Source: Pseudomonas cremoris
GTDB lineage: Bacteria; Pseudomonadota; Gammaproteobacteria; Pseudomonadales; Pseudomonadaceae
Assembly: GCF_014230465.1 (NCBI RefSeq)
Contig: NZ_JAAXCY010000002.1
Coordinates: 631,786 to 695,785, forward strand
Length of the DNA: 64,000 nt
Direction of reading: 5' to 3'
Shown: in pieces, positions 1 through 7,736 of the stretch
How the letters are laid out: each line of letters starts with the position of its first letter
Numbering within the stretch: position 1 is the first letter of the stretch
Translations under genes and position numbers: made by a program
The notes under the pieces: generated by a model
Seen by the model: only the letters and a program-made list of their open reading frames with translations
Databases searched by the model: none
Told to the model about the DNA's origin: nothing

Positions 1-98
1 AAGGCGTCGAGGGACGCGGGCGGTTCGCCGGTGGTGTGTTGACGATAGTGCTGAAGCAACACGTCCTCAGGATCTGGCGTATGTCGAGAGTCAGTCAT
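1..98 (-). CDS. Partial gene downstream of the ECF sigma factor, function unknown
   Basis: Only the first 32 or so codons are in the window (MTDSRHTPDPEDVLLQHYRQ and on). The start ATG overlaps the stop of the sigma factor gene as ATGA, so the two are probably translationally coupled. Its place right after an ECF sigma gene would suit an anti-sigma or accessory regulator. The visible part is polar, has no signal peptide or membrane segment, and matches no family I can name, so the function is left open. Confidence 0.6.
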   Translation of the reverse strand, partial: MTDSRHTPDPEDVLLQHYRQHTTGEPPASLDA

Positions 99-667
99 GC
101 GGGTATCTCCTCGGCCAGCAGGCGACGCAGTTTCTGCTGGGCATAACGCAGGCGGCTTTTTACGGTTTCCAGCGGGGCGCCGATGAGGGCGGCGATTTGC
201 GGCACTTCGAGGTCGCCGTGCAAGCGCAGCAGGAAGACTTCGCGCTGGTCTTCGGGCAAGTCTTGCAGCGCGGCGTCGAGCCGCGCCTGGTCGCGGCTCA
301 GGCTCAGTTGCTGCTCGGGGCCGGCGCTGTCATCGGGCTGGGCGTGGAGTTGCTCGTCGTAGCTGTCGTGCAGGGGGTTGTGGATGCCGTGCTTGCGCCA
401 GTAATCGATGAGACGGTTGCGGGCAATCTGGAATAGCCACGTACGAAAACTCGCGCGGCCCTGTGGCTGGGTGGTACTGCGGATCAGGCTGAGCCAGGTC
501 TCCTGGTAGATTTCCTCGGCCAGTTCGGCTTTGTTGCTCAGGGACACGAGGAAACGGTACAGGCCTTGGCGGTGCCTTGCGTACAAGGCTTCGAACGCGG
601 CGCTGTCGCCGGTTCGATAGCGGGCCAGCAGCGATTCGTCGCTGGGTAGGTCATCTGGAACGGCCAT
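95..667 (-). CDS. ECF-type RNA polymerase sigma factor
   Basis: The 190-residue product has the two-domain layout of group 4 sigma factors. Region 2 holds FEALYARHRQGLYRFLVSL, then AELAEEIYQETWLSLI and FRTWLFQIARNRLIDYWR. Region 4 holds LPEDQREVFLLRLHGDLEVP, then IAALIGAPLETVKSRLRYA, a helix-turn-helix that would read the -35 element. I chose the ATG at 667 because AAAGGAG lies about 12 bases upstream. An ATG at 712 in the same frame would overlap the stop of the upstream von Willebrand protein gene and is possible. The gene sits between that lipoprotein gene and a coupled small gene. Neither is a recognisable anti-sigma factor, so the inducing signal is unknown. Confidence 0.88.
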   Translation of the reverse strand: MAVPDDLPSDESLLARYRTGDSAAFEALYARHRQGLYRFLVSLSNKAELAEEIYQETWLSLIRSTTQPQGRASFRTWLFQIARNRLIDYWRKHGIHNPLHDSYDEQLHAQPDDSAGPEQQLSLSRDQARLDAALQDLPEDQREVFLLRLHGDLEVPQIAALIGAPLETVKSRLRYAQQKLRRLLAEEIPA

Positions 668-711
668 GTGGGTGGCGGACTCCTTTCGGGGGATCGTTGT
701 TGCGTTCAGCA

Positions 712-2352
712 TCAGTGCTTGAGGCTCTGGGCCAGCTCCACCAGTTGCACAAACTCATTGCGCAGCCCGAACGGGTCATCACCTCGGGCCGAGCGGGCCA
801 GTGCGGCGGTGTCGCGCAAACTCATGCTGCCAGTGTAGCGGCCATCGCTCTTGAGCTGTTGGGCGAAGGCTGCCACGGCTGCGGCAAAGCGCAGATCGTC
901 GCTAGGTTTGCGCGTTACATCGCTGATGGGACGCTCGATCAACTGGCTGTCACCGCCCGTCGCAGGCTTGAAACGCACACGCAGCATCGCCAACTCGCCG
1001 GCTTTTTCCTCGGCCGCAGACGCGGCAGCGTAACGCAAAGGTTCCAACCACCCCTTCTCGCCCTTCGGCACGATTTCGTACAGCGCAGTGACCGTATGCC
1101 CTGCACCGATTTCACCCGCGTCGACTTTGTCGTTATTAAAATCCTCACGCTTCAATGCACGGTTTTCATAACCAAGCAGGCGATATTCACTGACCCGTGC
1201 CGGGTTGAATTCCACCTGCAACTTCACATCCCGCGCCACCACCGCCAGGGTCGAGCTGAGCTGGTCCACCAACACCTTGCGGGCTTCGCGCAGGTTGTCG
1301 ATATAGGCGTAGTTGCCGTCGCCGGCATCGGCCAGCTGCTCCATCAAGTGTTCGTTGTAGTTATCCACACCGAAGCCCAGGGTCGTCAGCGATACGCCGC
1401 TTTTGCGCTGGTCCATGGCCATCTGCTTAAGGCTGTCGAAGTCGCTGACGCCCACGTTGAAGTCACCGTCGGTGGCCAGCAGGATGCGGTTGATGCCTTT
1501 GTCGATAAAGCCTTCACGGGCCATCTGGTAAGCCAGCTCGATGCCCGATGCACCTGCAGTCGAGCCGCCGGCGGTGAGTTGGTCGATGGCGTTGCGGATC
1601 TTGGTCTTGTCGCGGCCCGAGGTGGGTGTGAGCACCACTCGCGACTCACCGGCGTACACCACCAGCGAAACACGGTCCTGATCGCGCAACTGATCCACCA
1701 GCAATTTCAGCGTACTTTTCACCAGCGGCAAGCCTTCGCGACGGTCCATGGAGCCGGACACATCCACCAGGAATACCAGGTTGGCCGGCGCCAGGTCCGC
1801 CACGGCGCGGTCGGACGCCTTGATGCCGATACGCAGCAATTGGGTGTGCGGGTTCCACGGCGTAGCGGCGACTTCGGTGGTCACGCCAAAAGGCGAGCCA
1901 TCGGTAGGCAACGCGTAGCTGTAGGGAAAGTAGTTGACCATTTCTTCCAGTCGCACAGCGCCCTCGGGCGGCAGGCGGCCTTGGTTGAGGAAGCGTCTTA
2001 CGTTCGCGTAGCTGCCTGTGTCGACGTCGACGCTGAACGTGGACACCGGCGTTTCGGCCACGCAATGCACTGGGTTGTCGGGCAGGTTTTTGTATTGCTC
2101 ACGCGGTTCGCTGCGATACGCCATGGCCGCCGATTCCTGCATCACCAGGCGCGTGGTCATCGGTGCAGGTAACGGCATGCGCTTGCTCAGCGCACCGTAC
2201 ACCGGTTCGCTTTGCAGCTCGGAAACTGGCGCAGCCTCGGACGGCTTGGCCACATCGCGGGAAGAAGACAGCCCACACCCGGCCAGCGCCACCAGCAAGG
2301 TAACGGCAAAGCCCTGGGCAGCAGGACGCAGGAAGAGCAAAGGACGGGACAT
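712..2352 (-). CDS. von Willebrand factor A domain lipoprotein (YfbK-like)
   Basis: The 546-residue protein starts with a lipoprotein signal ending LLVALAGC (Cys26). An N-terminal region with NPVHCVAETPVSTFSVDVDTG is typical of YfbK-like proteins. The vWA domain has the MIDAS motif DVSGSMD (LVFLVDVSGSMDRREG) and the later metal-site loop ATDGDFNVG. A C-terminal DUF3520-like part follows (QVEFNPARVSEYRLLGYENR, then AVAAFAQQLK). vWA domains bind ligands or partner proteins through a divalent metal; the partner here is unknown. The ECF sigma gene follows without a gap, which suggests that the sigma factor and this envelope protein are expressed together. Confidence 0.85.
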   Translation of the reverse strand: MSRPLLFLRPAAQGFAVTLLVALAGCGLSSSRDVAKPSEAAPVSELQSEPVYGALSKRMPLPAPMTTRLVMQESAAMAYRSEPREQYKNLPDNPVHCVAETPVSTFSVDVDTGSYANVRRFLNQGRLPPEGAVRLEEMVNYFPYSYALPTDGSPFGVTTEVAATPWNPHTQLLRIGIKASDRAVADLAPANLVFLVDVSGSMDRREGLPLVKSTLKLLVDQLRDQDRVSLVVYAGESRVVLTPTSGRDKTKIRNAIDQLTAGGSTAGASGIELAYQMAREGFIDKGINRILLATDGDFNVGVSDFDSLKQMAMDQRKSGVSLTTLGFGVDNYNEHLMEQLADAGDGNYAYIDNLREARKVLVDQLSSTLAVVARDVKLQVEFNPARVSEYRLLGYENRALKREDFNNDKVDAGEIGAGHTVTALYEIVPKGEKGWLEPLRYAAASAAEEKAGELAMLRVRFKPATGGDSQLIERPISDVTRKPSDDLRFAAAVAAFAQQLKSDGRYTGSMSLRDTAALARSARGDDPFGLRNEFVQLVELAQSLKH

Positions 2353-2705
2353 GGCTGAACCTCGTGAATGAATAATCCGTTCACAAGGTCAGACGCAGTG
2401 GGTGGCATCTTCGGGTTAATTTGAAGGTCATGTCGGATAACCGGCTGGTGTAATTCAAATAGACGCTACAACCTCATCACCAATGCGCCTGTACCGCGGC
2501 TTTAGAAACAAATGACCCATTTCGTCAAACGCTCACCGCAAAAAGCCTTCTACAAATCTCCCGGTTGAAACACTTATCGAGAAATACTTTTGCCGTTGGC
2601 TGTGAGCACTTAACCCGACAACTTACTTCGTGCGAAGAAGAGGTTGCCCAATGTAATACCTGCAGGATAACCAATCCGAAAAAGCTGCCAGTGGATATTC
2701 GAAAC
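2353..2705. other. Intergenic region between divergent genes
   Basis: About 350 bases separate the von Willebrand gene (minus) from the ATG chosen for the protease gene (plus), so promoters for both should lie here. An open frame from a TTG at 2565 runs into the protease, but its residues are unlike the rest and no ribosome binding site precedes it. I saw no convincing -10/-35 pair or palindrome. Confidence 0.4.
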
Positions 2706-4541
2706 ATGAGGATTCAACCAGCAACACCTGTTTTTCATTCGATCCCTGAAGTCGGAATTTTGTCGCAAGACGTCCCCCCGTCTTCCCACCAACGGCCCCG
2801 CTATAAGCGGTTCATTCCACCGCGCACTAGCCACCCGTTTACACGCCCCTGGCGTCAGCCTCCGCCGCAGATTAGTCCGATGGACCAACGTACCGGCAAG
2901 ACGCAACGCGATGGAAAGGGGAATGACCCTACTCAGCGCCCCGATGACCCGCATATCGCTAGAATCAATAAGCGCTCATTTGACATGCAACGCGCGATTA
3001 ATCAACTCACACAAGGCGCCGGGACATGGCAAGACAGCAACAGAAACAACAAAACCGAAATTGCCTATTCGTTCAACAACGGTGGTTTCAATGAACGGCA
3101 AAAATCGGAGGCTCGCCGTTCCATTGAGTCTTGGTCTGACGTGGCTAACTTACGGTTCACCGAAAACGGTGGCCCTGCGGAAGGCCGCTTGACGTTCGCG
3201 ATATCCAACCGAGAAAGGTCCGCTTACGGCACATATCCCACACCCGGCCATCACGGCGGTGGCAGAACCGTTTACAACCCGAACTTTGCACATAGACACG
3301 TCATCACCCACGAAATCGGGCACGCCCTCGGCCTGAGCCATCCTGGTCGATACAACGGCAGTGCAAGTGATGGCCAGCGTGTTTATGCACAAGATTCAAA
3401 AGCTCACACGGTGATGAGCTACTTCGAAGATAACAGCAGTGGCAAGACGCTCAATGCCACACCTAAAGCGCCAATGATGGATGACATTAGCGCAATCCAA
3501 AAGAAGTACGGCGCCAATCGCGAGATCCGCAAGGAAGATAATACCTACGGCTTTAACTCCAATACCCGTCGGGACTACTACACCCTTAACAGCGGGCGGG
3601 ACAACGCCACATTCTGTGTATGGGATGGCGCCGGCAACGACACGCTGGATTTCTCCGGTTACCGTGCCAACCAGGTTATCAATCTAAGAGCCGGATCGTT
3701 TTCTGACGTTGGCGGCCTTAAAGGCAATGTTTCCATCGCCCGCGATTGCAGCATTGAAAATGCCATCGGAGGAACTGCCAATGATGTTCTGATCGGCAAC
3801 GACAGCGACAATCGTCTTACCGGAGGCCTGGGCGGCGACCGGCAGCGGGGAGGACCGGGGGCAGATACTTTTGTCTACAACAGCGCCCGCGATTCGACTC
3901 CGGAAAATCCCGATGTTCTCATGGATTTCGCCAGTGGCACGGACAAGATCGATGTGGCTCGTACGATGCAAGAGGCAACAATCTCCAGCCTCGCATTCGT
4001 GAGTACCTTTACAGGCAAATCAGGGGATACGGTGCTCACCTATGACGAAAAAAGCGGCATGGGCTCCGTGGCGATTGACCTCACGGGCAGTGGCAAGGCC
4101 GACTTTCTGATCAAGACCCACGGAAAGATCAAACCAGAAGATATTGTGACCGGCTTAACAACACCCTCCCCGCGTCGCGTCACTGAAACTGTCACTCTGC
4201 CCGTCAGCCCTACAACGGAGAAGGCTCGCTTTACCTTCGAAAGCACAAGCGACTCGACCTATGACAATGCGCGCGTGTTAACAGACTTTGTCAGCGGCAC
4301 CGATAAGATTGATCTCTCTGCAGTGATGAAAGAGGCCAACACCCCTTTCACTCATGTAGAGGCCTACACCGGCCGAATTGGCGACACCGTAGTGAAATAT
4401 AATCAACGCAGCGGTCGCTATTTTATCGGCGTTGACCTGACAGGGAATCGCAGTACAGATTTTCTGATCAAAAGCACACGCCCAATCCGCCCTCAAGACA
4501 TCGTGGGTCTCACGCACCCGCTTGGCAAATACATGCTTTGA
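2706..4541 (+). CDS. Serralysin-like (M10) zinc metalloprotease with duplicated C-terminal module
   Basis: Numbered from the ATG at 2706 (611 residues), the protein has the zinc motif HEIGHALGLSH (His202, Glu203, His206, His212) and a Met-turn VMSY (Met237, Tyr239). It also has MMDDISAIQKKYGAN, all hallmarks of serralysins. Only a short stretch of RTX-type nonapeptides follows (NDVLIGNDSDNRLTGG and GLGGDRQRGGPGADTFVY). The M10 C-terminal module then occurs twice: ADTFVYNSARDST to KIKPEDIV, and ARFTFESTSDST to PIRPQDIV. The second copy has no RTX repeats. The first 80 residues are proline- and arginine-rich and look disordered. There is no Sec signal, as expected for type I secretion, but no ABC/HlyD/TolC secretion genes or Inh inhibitor are adjacent. 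Family members are usually about 480 residues. The start is uncertain: ATG at 2880 or TTG at 2565 are alternatives. Confidence 0.85.
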   Translation: MRIQPATPVFHSIPEVGILSQDVPPSSHQRPRYKRFIPPRTSHPFTRPWRQPPPQISPMDQRTGKTQRDGKGNDPTQRPDDPHIARINKRSFDMQRAINQLTQGAGTWQDSNRNNKTEIAYSFNNGGFNERQKSEARRSIESWSDVANLRFTENGGPAEGRLTFAISNRERSAYGTYPTPGHHGGGRTVYNPNFAHRHVITHEIGHALGLSHPGRYNGSASDGQRVYAQDSKAHTVMSYFEDNSSGKTLNATPKAPMMDDISAIQKKYGANREIRKEDNTYGFNSNTRRDYYTLNSGRDNATFCVWDGAGNDTLDFSGYRANQVINLRAGSFSDVGGLKGNVSIARDCSIENAIGGTANDVLIGNDSDNRLTGGLGGDRQRGGPGADTFVYNSARDSTPENPDVLMDFASGTDKIDVARTMQEATISSLAFVSTFTGKSGDTVLTYDEKSGMGSVAIDLTGSGKADFLIKTHGKIKPEDIVTGLTTPSPRRVTETVTLPVSPTTEKARFTFESTSDSTYDNARVLTDFVSGTDKIDLSAVMKEANTPFTHVEAYTGRIGDTVVKYNQRSGRYFIGVDLTGNRSTDFLIKSTRPIRPQDIVGLTHPLGKYML

Positions 4542-4547
4542 GCAAGC

Positions 4548-4582
4548 AGGCCTTTGTAGACGACAGGCGTCAACAAAGGCCT
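4548..4582. terminator. Bidirectional hairpin between convergent genes
   Basis: AGGCCTTTGT (4548-4557) pairs with ACAAAGGCCT (4573-4582), and an inner GACG/CGTC stem extends it. It lies between the stops of the protease (plus) and the DUF799 lipoprotein gene (minus), and probably ends both transcripts. The arm bases give T- or A-rich ends in both directions. Confidence 0.7.
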
Positions 4583-4601
4583 TTGCTATGACCATCAACC
4601 G

Positions 4602-5252
4602 TCAATCGGTACCGTATTTCGGATTACGTGGACCGTACAGAATCCCGGTGCGTTGCCCTGGCGACAGCAAGCGCGCACTGGTGATGCCGGCAATCGGATG
4701 CGCCGCATCGGTGGAGCTGTTGATCACCTGCTTGACCGCCGCAGTGATCAGCATGCCGATCAGGCCGCCGCTGTTGTTGTTGCCTTCCTCGCTGGAGGCG
4801 CGCGCCGAACCGGTCCACAAGGTGGTGCCGGTACGCAGGTCGACCAGTTTGGCCGAGGCCGTCACCGCAGTGTCGCTGGAGATCAGCATGTACTTGGTGC
4901 CGTACTCGGTGACGGTGATGTACAGCGCCGCGTCCGCACCGAAGATGTCATGCAGTTTGGTCGGCGGCACGGCCTGGATGTCGTTGGCGGTGGTCAAGCC
5001 GTTTTGGCGGAAGGTTTCGTCCACCAGGGCAATCGGCAACACGTAGTAGCCGGCTTCGGCCAACGGGTAGGTCACTTGCGACACCAGGCTGTAGGACGCC
5101 TGCACTTCAGGCGATTCATTGAGCGGCGGCAATACCAGGATCGACTTTGGCCGCGCCTGTTTGTACGCGGTGTAGTCGATAGTCTTGGGCGCGGCGCAAC
5201 CGCCGAGCAAGGCCAGGGCCAGCAAGGCGCCGGTGAGTTTCAATAGGCTCAT
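4602..5252 (-). CDS. DUF799 / GNA1162-family lipoprotein
   Basis: The 216-residue protein has a lipoprotein signal with LALLGGC (Cys19). The body resembles DUF799: ARPKSILVLPPLNESPEV, then YYVLPIALVDETFRQNG, and a Gly-rich hydrophobic stretch SGGLIGMLITAAVKQV. Members are surface or periplasmic lipoproteins commonly encoded beside CsgG-family and DUF4810 lipoproteins, as here. Its first codons overlap the end of the DUF4810 gene by 4 bases. The molecular role of the trio is not established. Confidence 0.85.
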   Translation of the reverse strand: MSLLKLTGALLALALLGGCAAPKTIDYTAYKQARPKSILVLPPLNESPEVQASYSLVSQVTYPLAEAGYYVLPIALVDETFRQNGLTTANDIQAVPPTKLHDIFGADAALYITVTEYGTKYMLISSDTAVTASAKLVDLRTGTTLWTGSARASSEEGNNNSGGLIGMLITAAVKQVINSSTDAAHPIAGITSARLLSPGQRTGILYGPRNPKYGTD

Positions 5253-5611
5253 TTAGTGGCGACTCCGGTCTTGGCGTTTTTCAGCAAGAAGTCCATGTAC
5301 GAGGCGGACTCGGGAAACAGCGCCTTCTCGGTGCGGAACTCCTGCACCATCTGGTCATCCTTGCCCATGCTCAGGTACAGCATGCCCAGATGGGCGTGGT
5401 AGCCCGGCGGGGCCTTGCGACCACTGGCGTTGATCTTCTGCAGATCGCGCTCCAATGCCTCGACCTGCGCTTCCTTGGGCTCACCCTTGAAGTACTCATA
5501 CACCTGCGGCTGGTAGCTTTCCCATTGATACAGGGGCTGGGGCGCCGTATGGCACCCGGCGACTACTGCGGTTGCTGTCAGCAACAGCGCCAACTTGACT
5601 GCCTTGCTCAT
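5249..5611 (-). CDS. DUF4810 lipoprotein
   Basis: A 120-residue lipoprotein (signal ending VVAGC, Cys20) with PLYQWESYQPQVYEYFKGE near the start. A short helical, TPR-like part follows (GYHAHLGMLYLSMGKDDQMV, then FRTEKALFPESASYMDFLL). It is the middle gene of the CsgG-DUF4810-DUF799 unit and overlaps the DUF799 gene, so the two are probably translationally coupled. It may act as an adaptor in an outer-membrane complex, but that is inference from gene order. Confidence 0.85.
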   Translation of the reverse strand: MSKAVKLALLLTATAVVAGCHTAPQPLYQWESYQPQVYEYFKGEPKEAQVEALERDLQKINASGRKAPPGYHAHLGMLYLSMGKDDQMVQEFRTEKALFPESASYMDFLLKNAKTGVATK

Positions 5612-5640
5612 CCTTGTACTGCTCCTTTAGAGGCTGCTGA

Positions 5641-6321
5641 TCAGTTGCGCGGGTTCCAGGCGCCGGCGTTGATGCCGTCGACAAGGCGGTTGATGGCTTC
5701 GCGCATGGCCAGGTCGAGGACCTTGCCATTGAGGGTGGAGTCGTAGCTGGCGGTGCCGCCAAAGCCGACCACTTCACGGTTGGACAGCGCGTATTCACCG
5801 GCACCCTGGGTGGAATACACCACTTCAGAGGTGCTGATGTTGACGATATTCAACGCGACTTTGGCGTAGGCCACTTGGGTCTTGCCACGGCCGAGGATGC
5901 CAAACAGCTGGCGGTCGCCGGTTTCTTTGCGGCCGAACTCGGTTACGTCGCCGGTCACTACGTAGTCAGCGCCCTTGAGCTTCTGCACGGTGCCTTTGAT
6001 CGCGGCTTCCTGGGAGATTTCGCCCATGTTGTCGCGGTCCAGCACGCTGAAGCGATTGGTCTGCTGCAGGTGAGTGATCAAGATGGTCTTGGCCTGGCCG
6101 CCGAGGCGGTCGACGCCGTCGGAGAAGATGCCGCGCATGTAGCTGGAGCGGTTATCGAACTTGCCCACGGCAATCGGCACGCGTACGCCCGAATAAGCCA
6201 CGTTGGCGCTGGCAACTTGTTCCACCGGCAACGCGCGGTTGCTCTCCGTGGCGCAACCGGCCACGGTCAACAGCGCTGCGGCGGTGAGGCCCGACAGCAG
6301 GATTTTGGACAGTGTTTTCAC
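5641..6321 (-). CDS. CsgG/HfaB-family outer membrane lipoprotein
   Basis: A 226-residue lipoprotein (LLTVAGC, Cys23) with CsgG family features: VPIAVGKFDNRSSY, AKTILITHLQQTNRFSVLDR, ADYVVTGDVTEFGRKE and YAKVALNIVNISTSEVVYS. E. coli CsgG forms the curli export channel at about 277 residues. This one is shorter, and no curli subunit genes (csgA, csgB, csgE, csgF) are visible nearby. It belongs to the separate CsgG lineage paired with DUF4810 and DUF799, which follow 29 bases downstream. Confidence 0.85.
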   Translation of the reverse strand: MKTLSKILLSGLTAAALLTVAGCATESNRALPVEQVASANVAYSGVRVPIAVGKFDNRSSYMRGIFSDGVDRLGGQAKTILITHLQQTNRFSVLDRDNMGEISQEAAIKGTVQKLKGADYVVTGDVTEFGRKETGDRQLFGILGRGKTQVAYAKVALNIVNISTSEVVYSTQGAGEYALSNREVVGFGGTASYDSTLNGKVLDLAMREAINRLVDGINAGAWNPRN

Positions 6322-6362
6322 GCGGTGCTCCTGGGGTGAGAGATCGGATGCAGCAGGTATCG

Positions 6363-6944
6363 CTAGCGGGAGGGGATATCCCGCAGGTCGTCGATGATGT
6401 AGCGGCTAAGCCCGCCAGTGAAATGTCGCTCGACACTGGCGTTGCCGGAGTTGGTGATGATGCCGCCGATGGTCCGCCATTGCTGCGCTTGGCCGGCCCA
6501 GTTGTTGGGCACCAGGCCTGAGCGGTCCTGGGCGAAGTGCAGCACTTCGGTCCCGGCTTTCTTGACCCTGACCTTGTAGCCGAAATCGATGCTTTGCAGG
6601 ATGGTGCCGTCATCAATCACCAGGGTCGAGAGACCGCCGTTGGAGTCGATGATATGGCGCACATAGACGATATCTACCTCCAGCAAGTAGTCGGCGCTTT
6701 CCTTGCTGGTGGCGTAACGCTTGGCCTTGAGCAAACGGTCGACCAGATCGACACCGAGTTCTTTGCGAACCTTGTCGTCGGGCATGAAATGCTTACTTTT
6801 GCCGCCCACCTCCACATTGAACGTGTCGACCCAGTAAGTAGCCGTCTTGGGAATAGTGACCGGTGCCGGTGAGATGTAATACGCCGGCTTGGAGGCGCAG
6901 CCCGCCATGAGGCCAGCGATGAGGAATACGGCAAACGCACGCAT
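6363..6944 (-). CDS. Lipoprotein of unknown function
   Basis: A 193-residue protein with a lipoprotein signal ending LIAGLMAGC (Cys16). The ATG at 6944 was chosen because the signal peptide starts there; an in-frame start at 7049 would add 35 residues and bury the signal. The body is mixed alpha/beta with KELGVDLVDRLLKAKRYAT, ADYLLEVDIVYVRHIID and FGYKVRVKKAGTEVLHF, reminiscent of the fold of small LpoB/CsgG-like lipoproteins. I do not recognise a named family. It lies 41 bases upstream of the CsgG-like gene and probably belongs to the same operon. Confidence 0.7.
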   Translation of the reverse strand: MRAFAVFLIAGLMAGCASKPAYYISPAPVTIPKTATYWVDTFNVEVGGKSKHFMPDDKVRKELGVDLVDRLLKAKRYATSKESADYLLEVDIVYVRHIIDSNGGLSTLVIDDGTILQSIDFGYKVRVKKAGTEVLHFAQDRSGLVPNNWAGQAQQWRTIGGIITNSGNASVERHFTGGLSRYIIDDLRDIPSR

Positions 6945-7014
6945 GTCTGATTTCGTCCCTGAAAAGTATCGTGTTTTAAACAATCGCGGCATTTTACGGA
7001 GTTGAGAGGGCTTC

Positions 7015-7512
7015 TCAAGGGGTTTGAGGGGCCTGCCCGAATGTTTCATCTACGCCTGGCGGCGCCGGCAGCACGATAAACGCCATCAATCCGCAGCCAA
7101 CCGCACCAATGAAAAACGCCGATATCAGCGGTAAGGCATTGTCAGCAAACCAAAAACCCTCACTTTTGCGCAGCACCACAGAGGCCAGCCAGGTGATCCA
7201 CAAGAAAGCGACGGTCCCGCCGCTCAACGCGATAATTTTGTAAGCCCGACGGCCCTTCCTGAAGGCACACAACGTGACGAACAGTGCAAAACCCAACGCA
7301 GGCACCAAGTAAACCAACTGCGCCAGCACGGGCGTCGAGAAAAACACCATCCAGAGCTCAAGCCCGACCACCTCGCCAAGCGCGCGCGGGTTACTGAACA
7401 GTTGCGCCAGCGTGGCCACAAAGACCACCGGGCTTGCTACCACGCCCACGGCCAACGGGGTAAACCAGAAGGCGAAGAACACTTTCAGATAGGGGTATTT
7501 GCTCGGATTCAT
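7015..7512 (-). CDS. Small integral membrane protein, unknown function
   Basis: A 165-residue protein with four predicted membrane segments: around FAFWFTPLAVGVVASPVVFV, WMVFFSTPVLAQLVYLVPAL, IIALSGGTVAFLWITWLA and LPLISAFFIGAVGCGLMAFI. No known motif is visible. Start MNPSKYPYL is preferred over an ATG four codons upstream. About 70 bases separate it from the next lipoprotein gene on the same strand, so co-transcription is possible. Confidence 0.65.
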   Translation of the reverse strand: MNPSKYPYLKVFFAFWFTPLAVGVVASPVVFVATLAQLFSNPRALGEVVGLELWMVFFSTPVLAQLVYLVPALGFALFVTLCAFRKGRRAYKIIALSGGTVAFLWITWLASVVLRKSEGFWFADNALPLISAFFIGAVGCGLMAFIVLPAPPGVDETFGQAPQTP

Positions 7513-7703
7513 CACGCGGGGCACTTTGATTCAGCAGGCTGGATATACGTATCGAACTGGGAATATTGGCCGCGACTGTACTCCTGTGTTCTCCAGCTCG
7601 AAACCCAGCCGAGGGTGCTTTTCAAATATAAAAATGACTCGCTCAAGTTCCGCGCCAGCAGGTCGAAACAGTGACTTGGTTCGTTCAAAACGCCCCTGAT
7701 TTT

Positions 7704-7736
7704 TGTAGTGAGCGGGCTTGCCCCGCTCACTACAGG
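7704..7736. repeat. REP-type inverted repeat
   Basis: TGTAGTGAGCGGG and CCCGCTCACTACA flank a short CTTGC-like loop just past the stop of the signal peptidase gene. The same core recurs near 34885 and 35000, which marks a Pseudomonas REP family. On the minus strand it could also act as a transcription terminator or mRNA 3' end stabiliser. Confidence 0.75.

Noticed and set aside
577..2172. A 531-codon open frame on the plus strand opposite the von Willebrand and sigma genes
   Set aside because: It lies antisense to two well-supported genes, has no recognisable domain, and its composition (many His, Gln, Arg, Val) is what GC-rich coding DNA gives on the opposite strand.
2565..2705. N-terminal extension of the protease from a TTG codon
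   Set aside because: No ribosome binding site, and the extra 47 residues look non-coding. I start at the ATG at 2706, with low certainty.
5641..6321. Curli secretion system
   Set aside because: Only a CsgG-family gene is present. No csgA, csgB, csgE or csgF is seen, and the DUF4810/DUF799 partners mark a different lineage.
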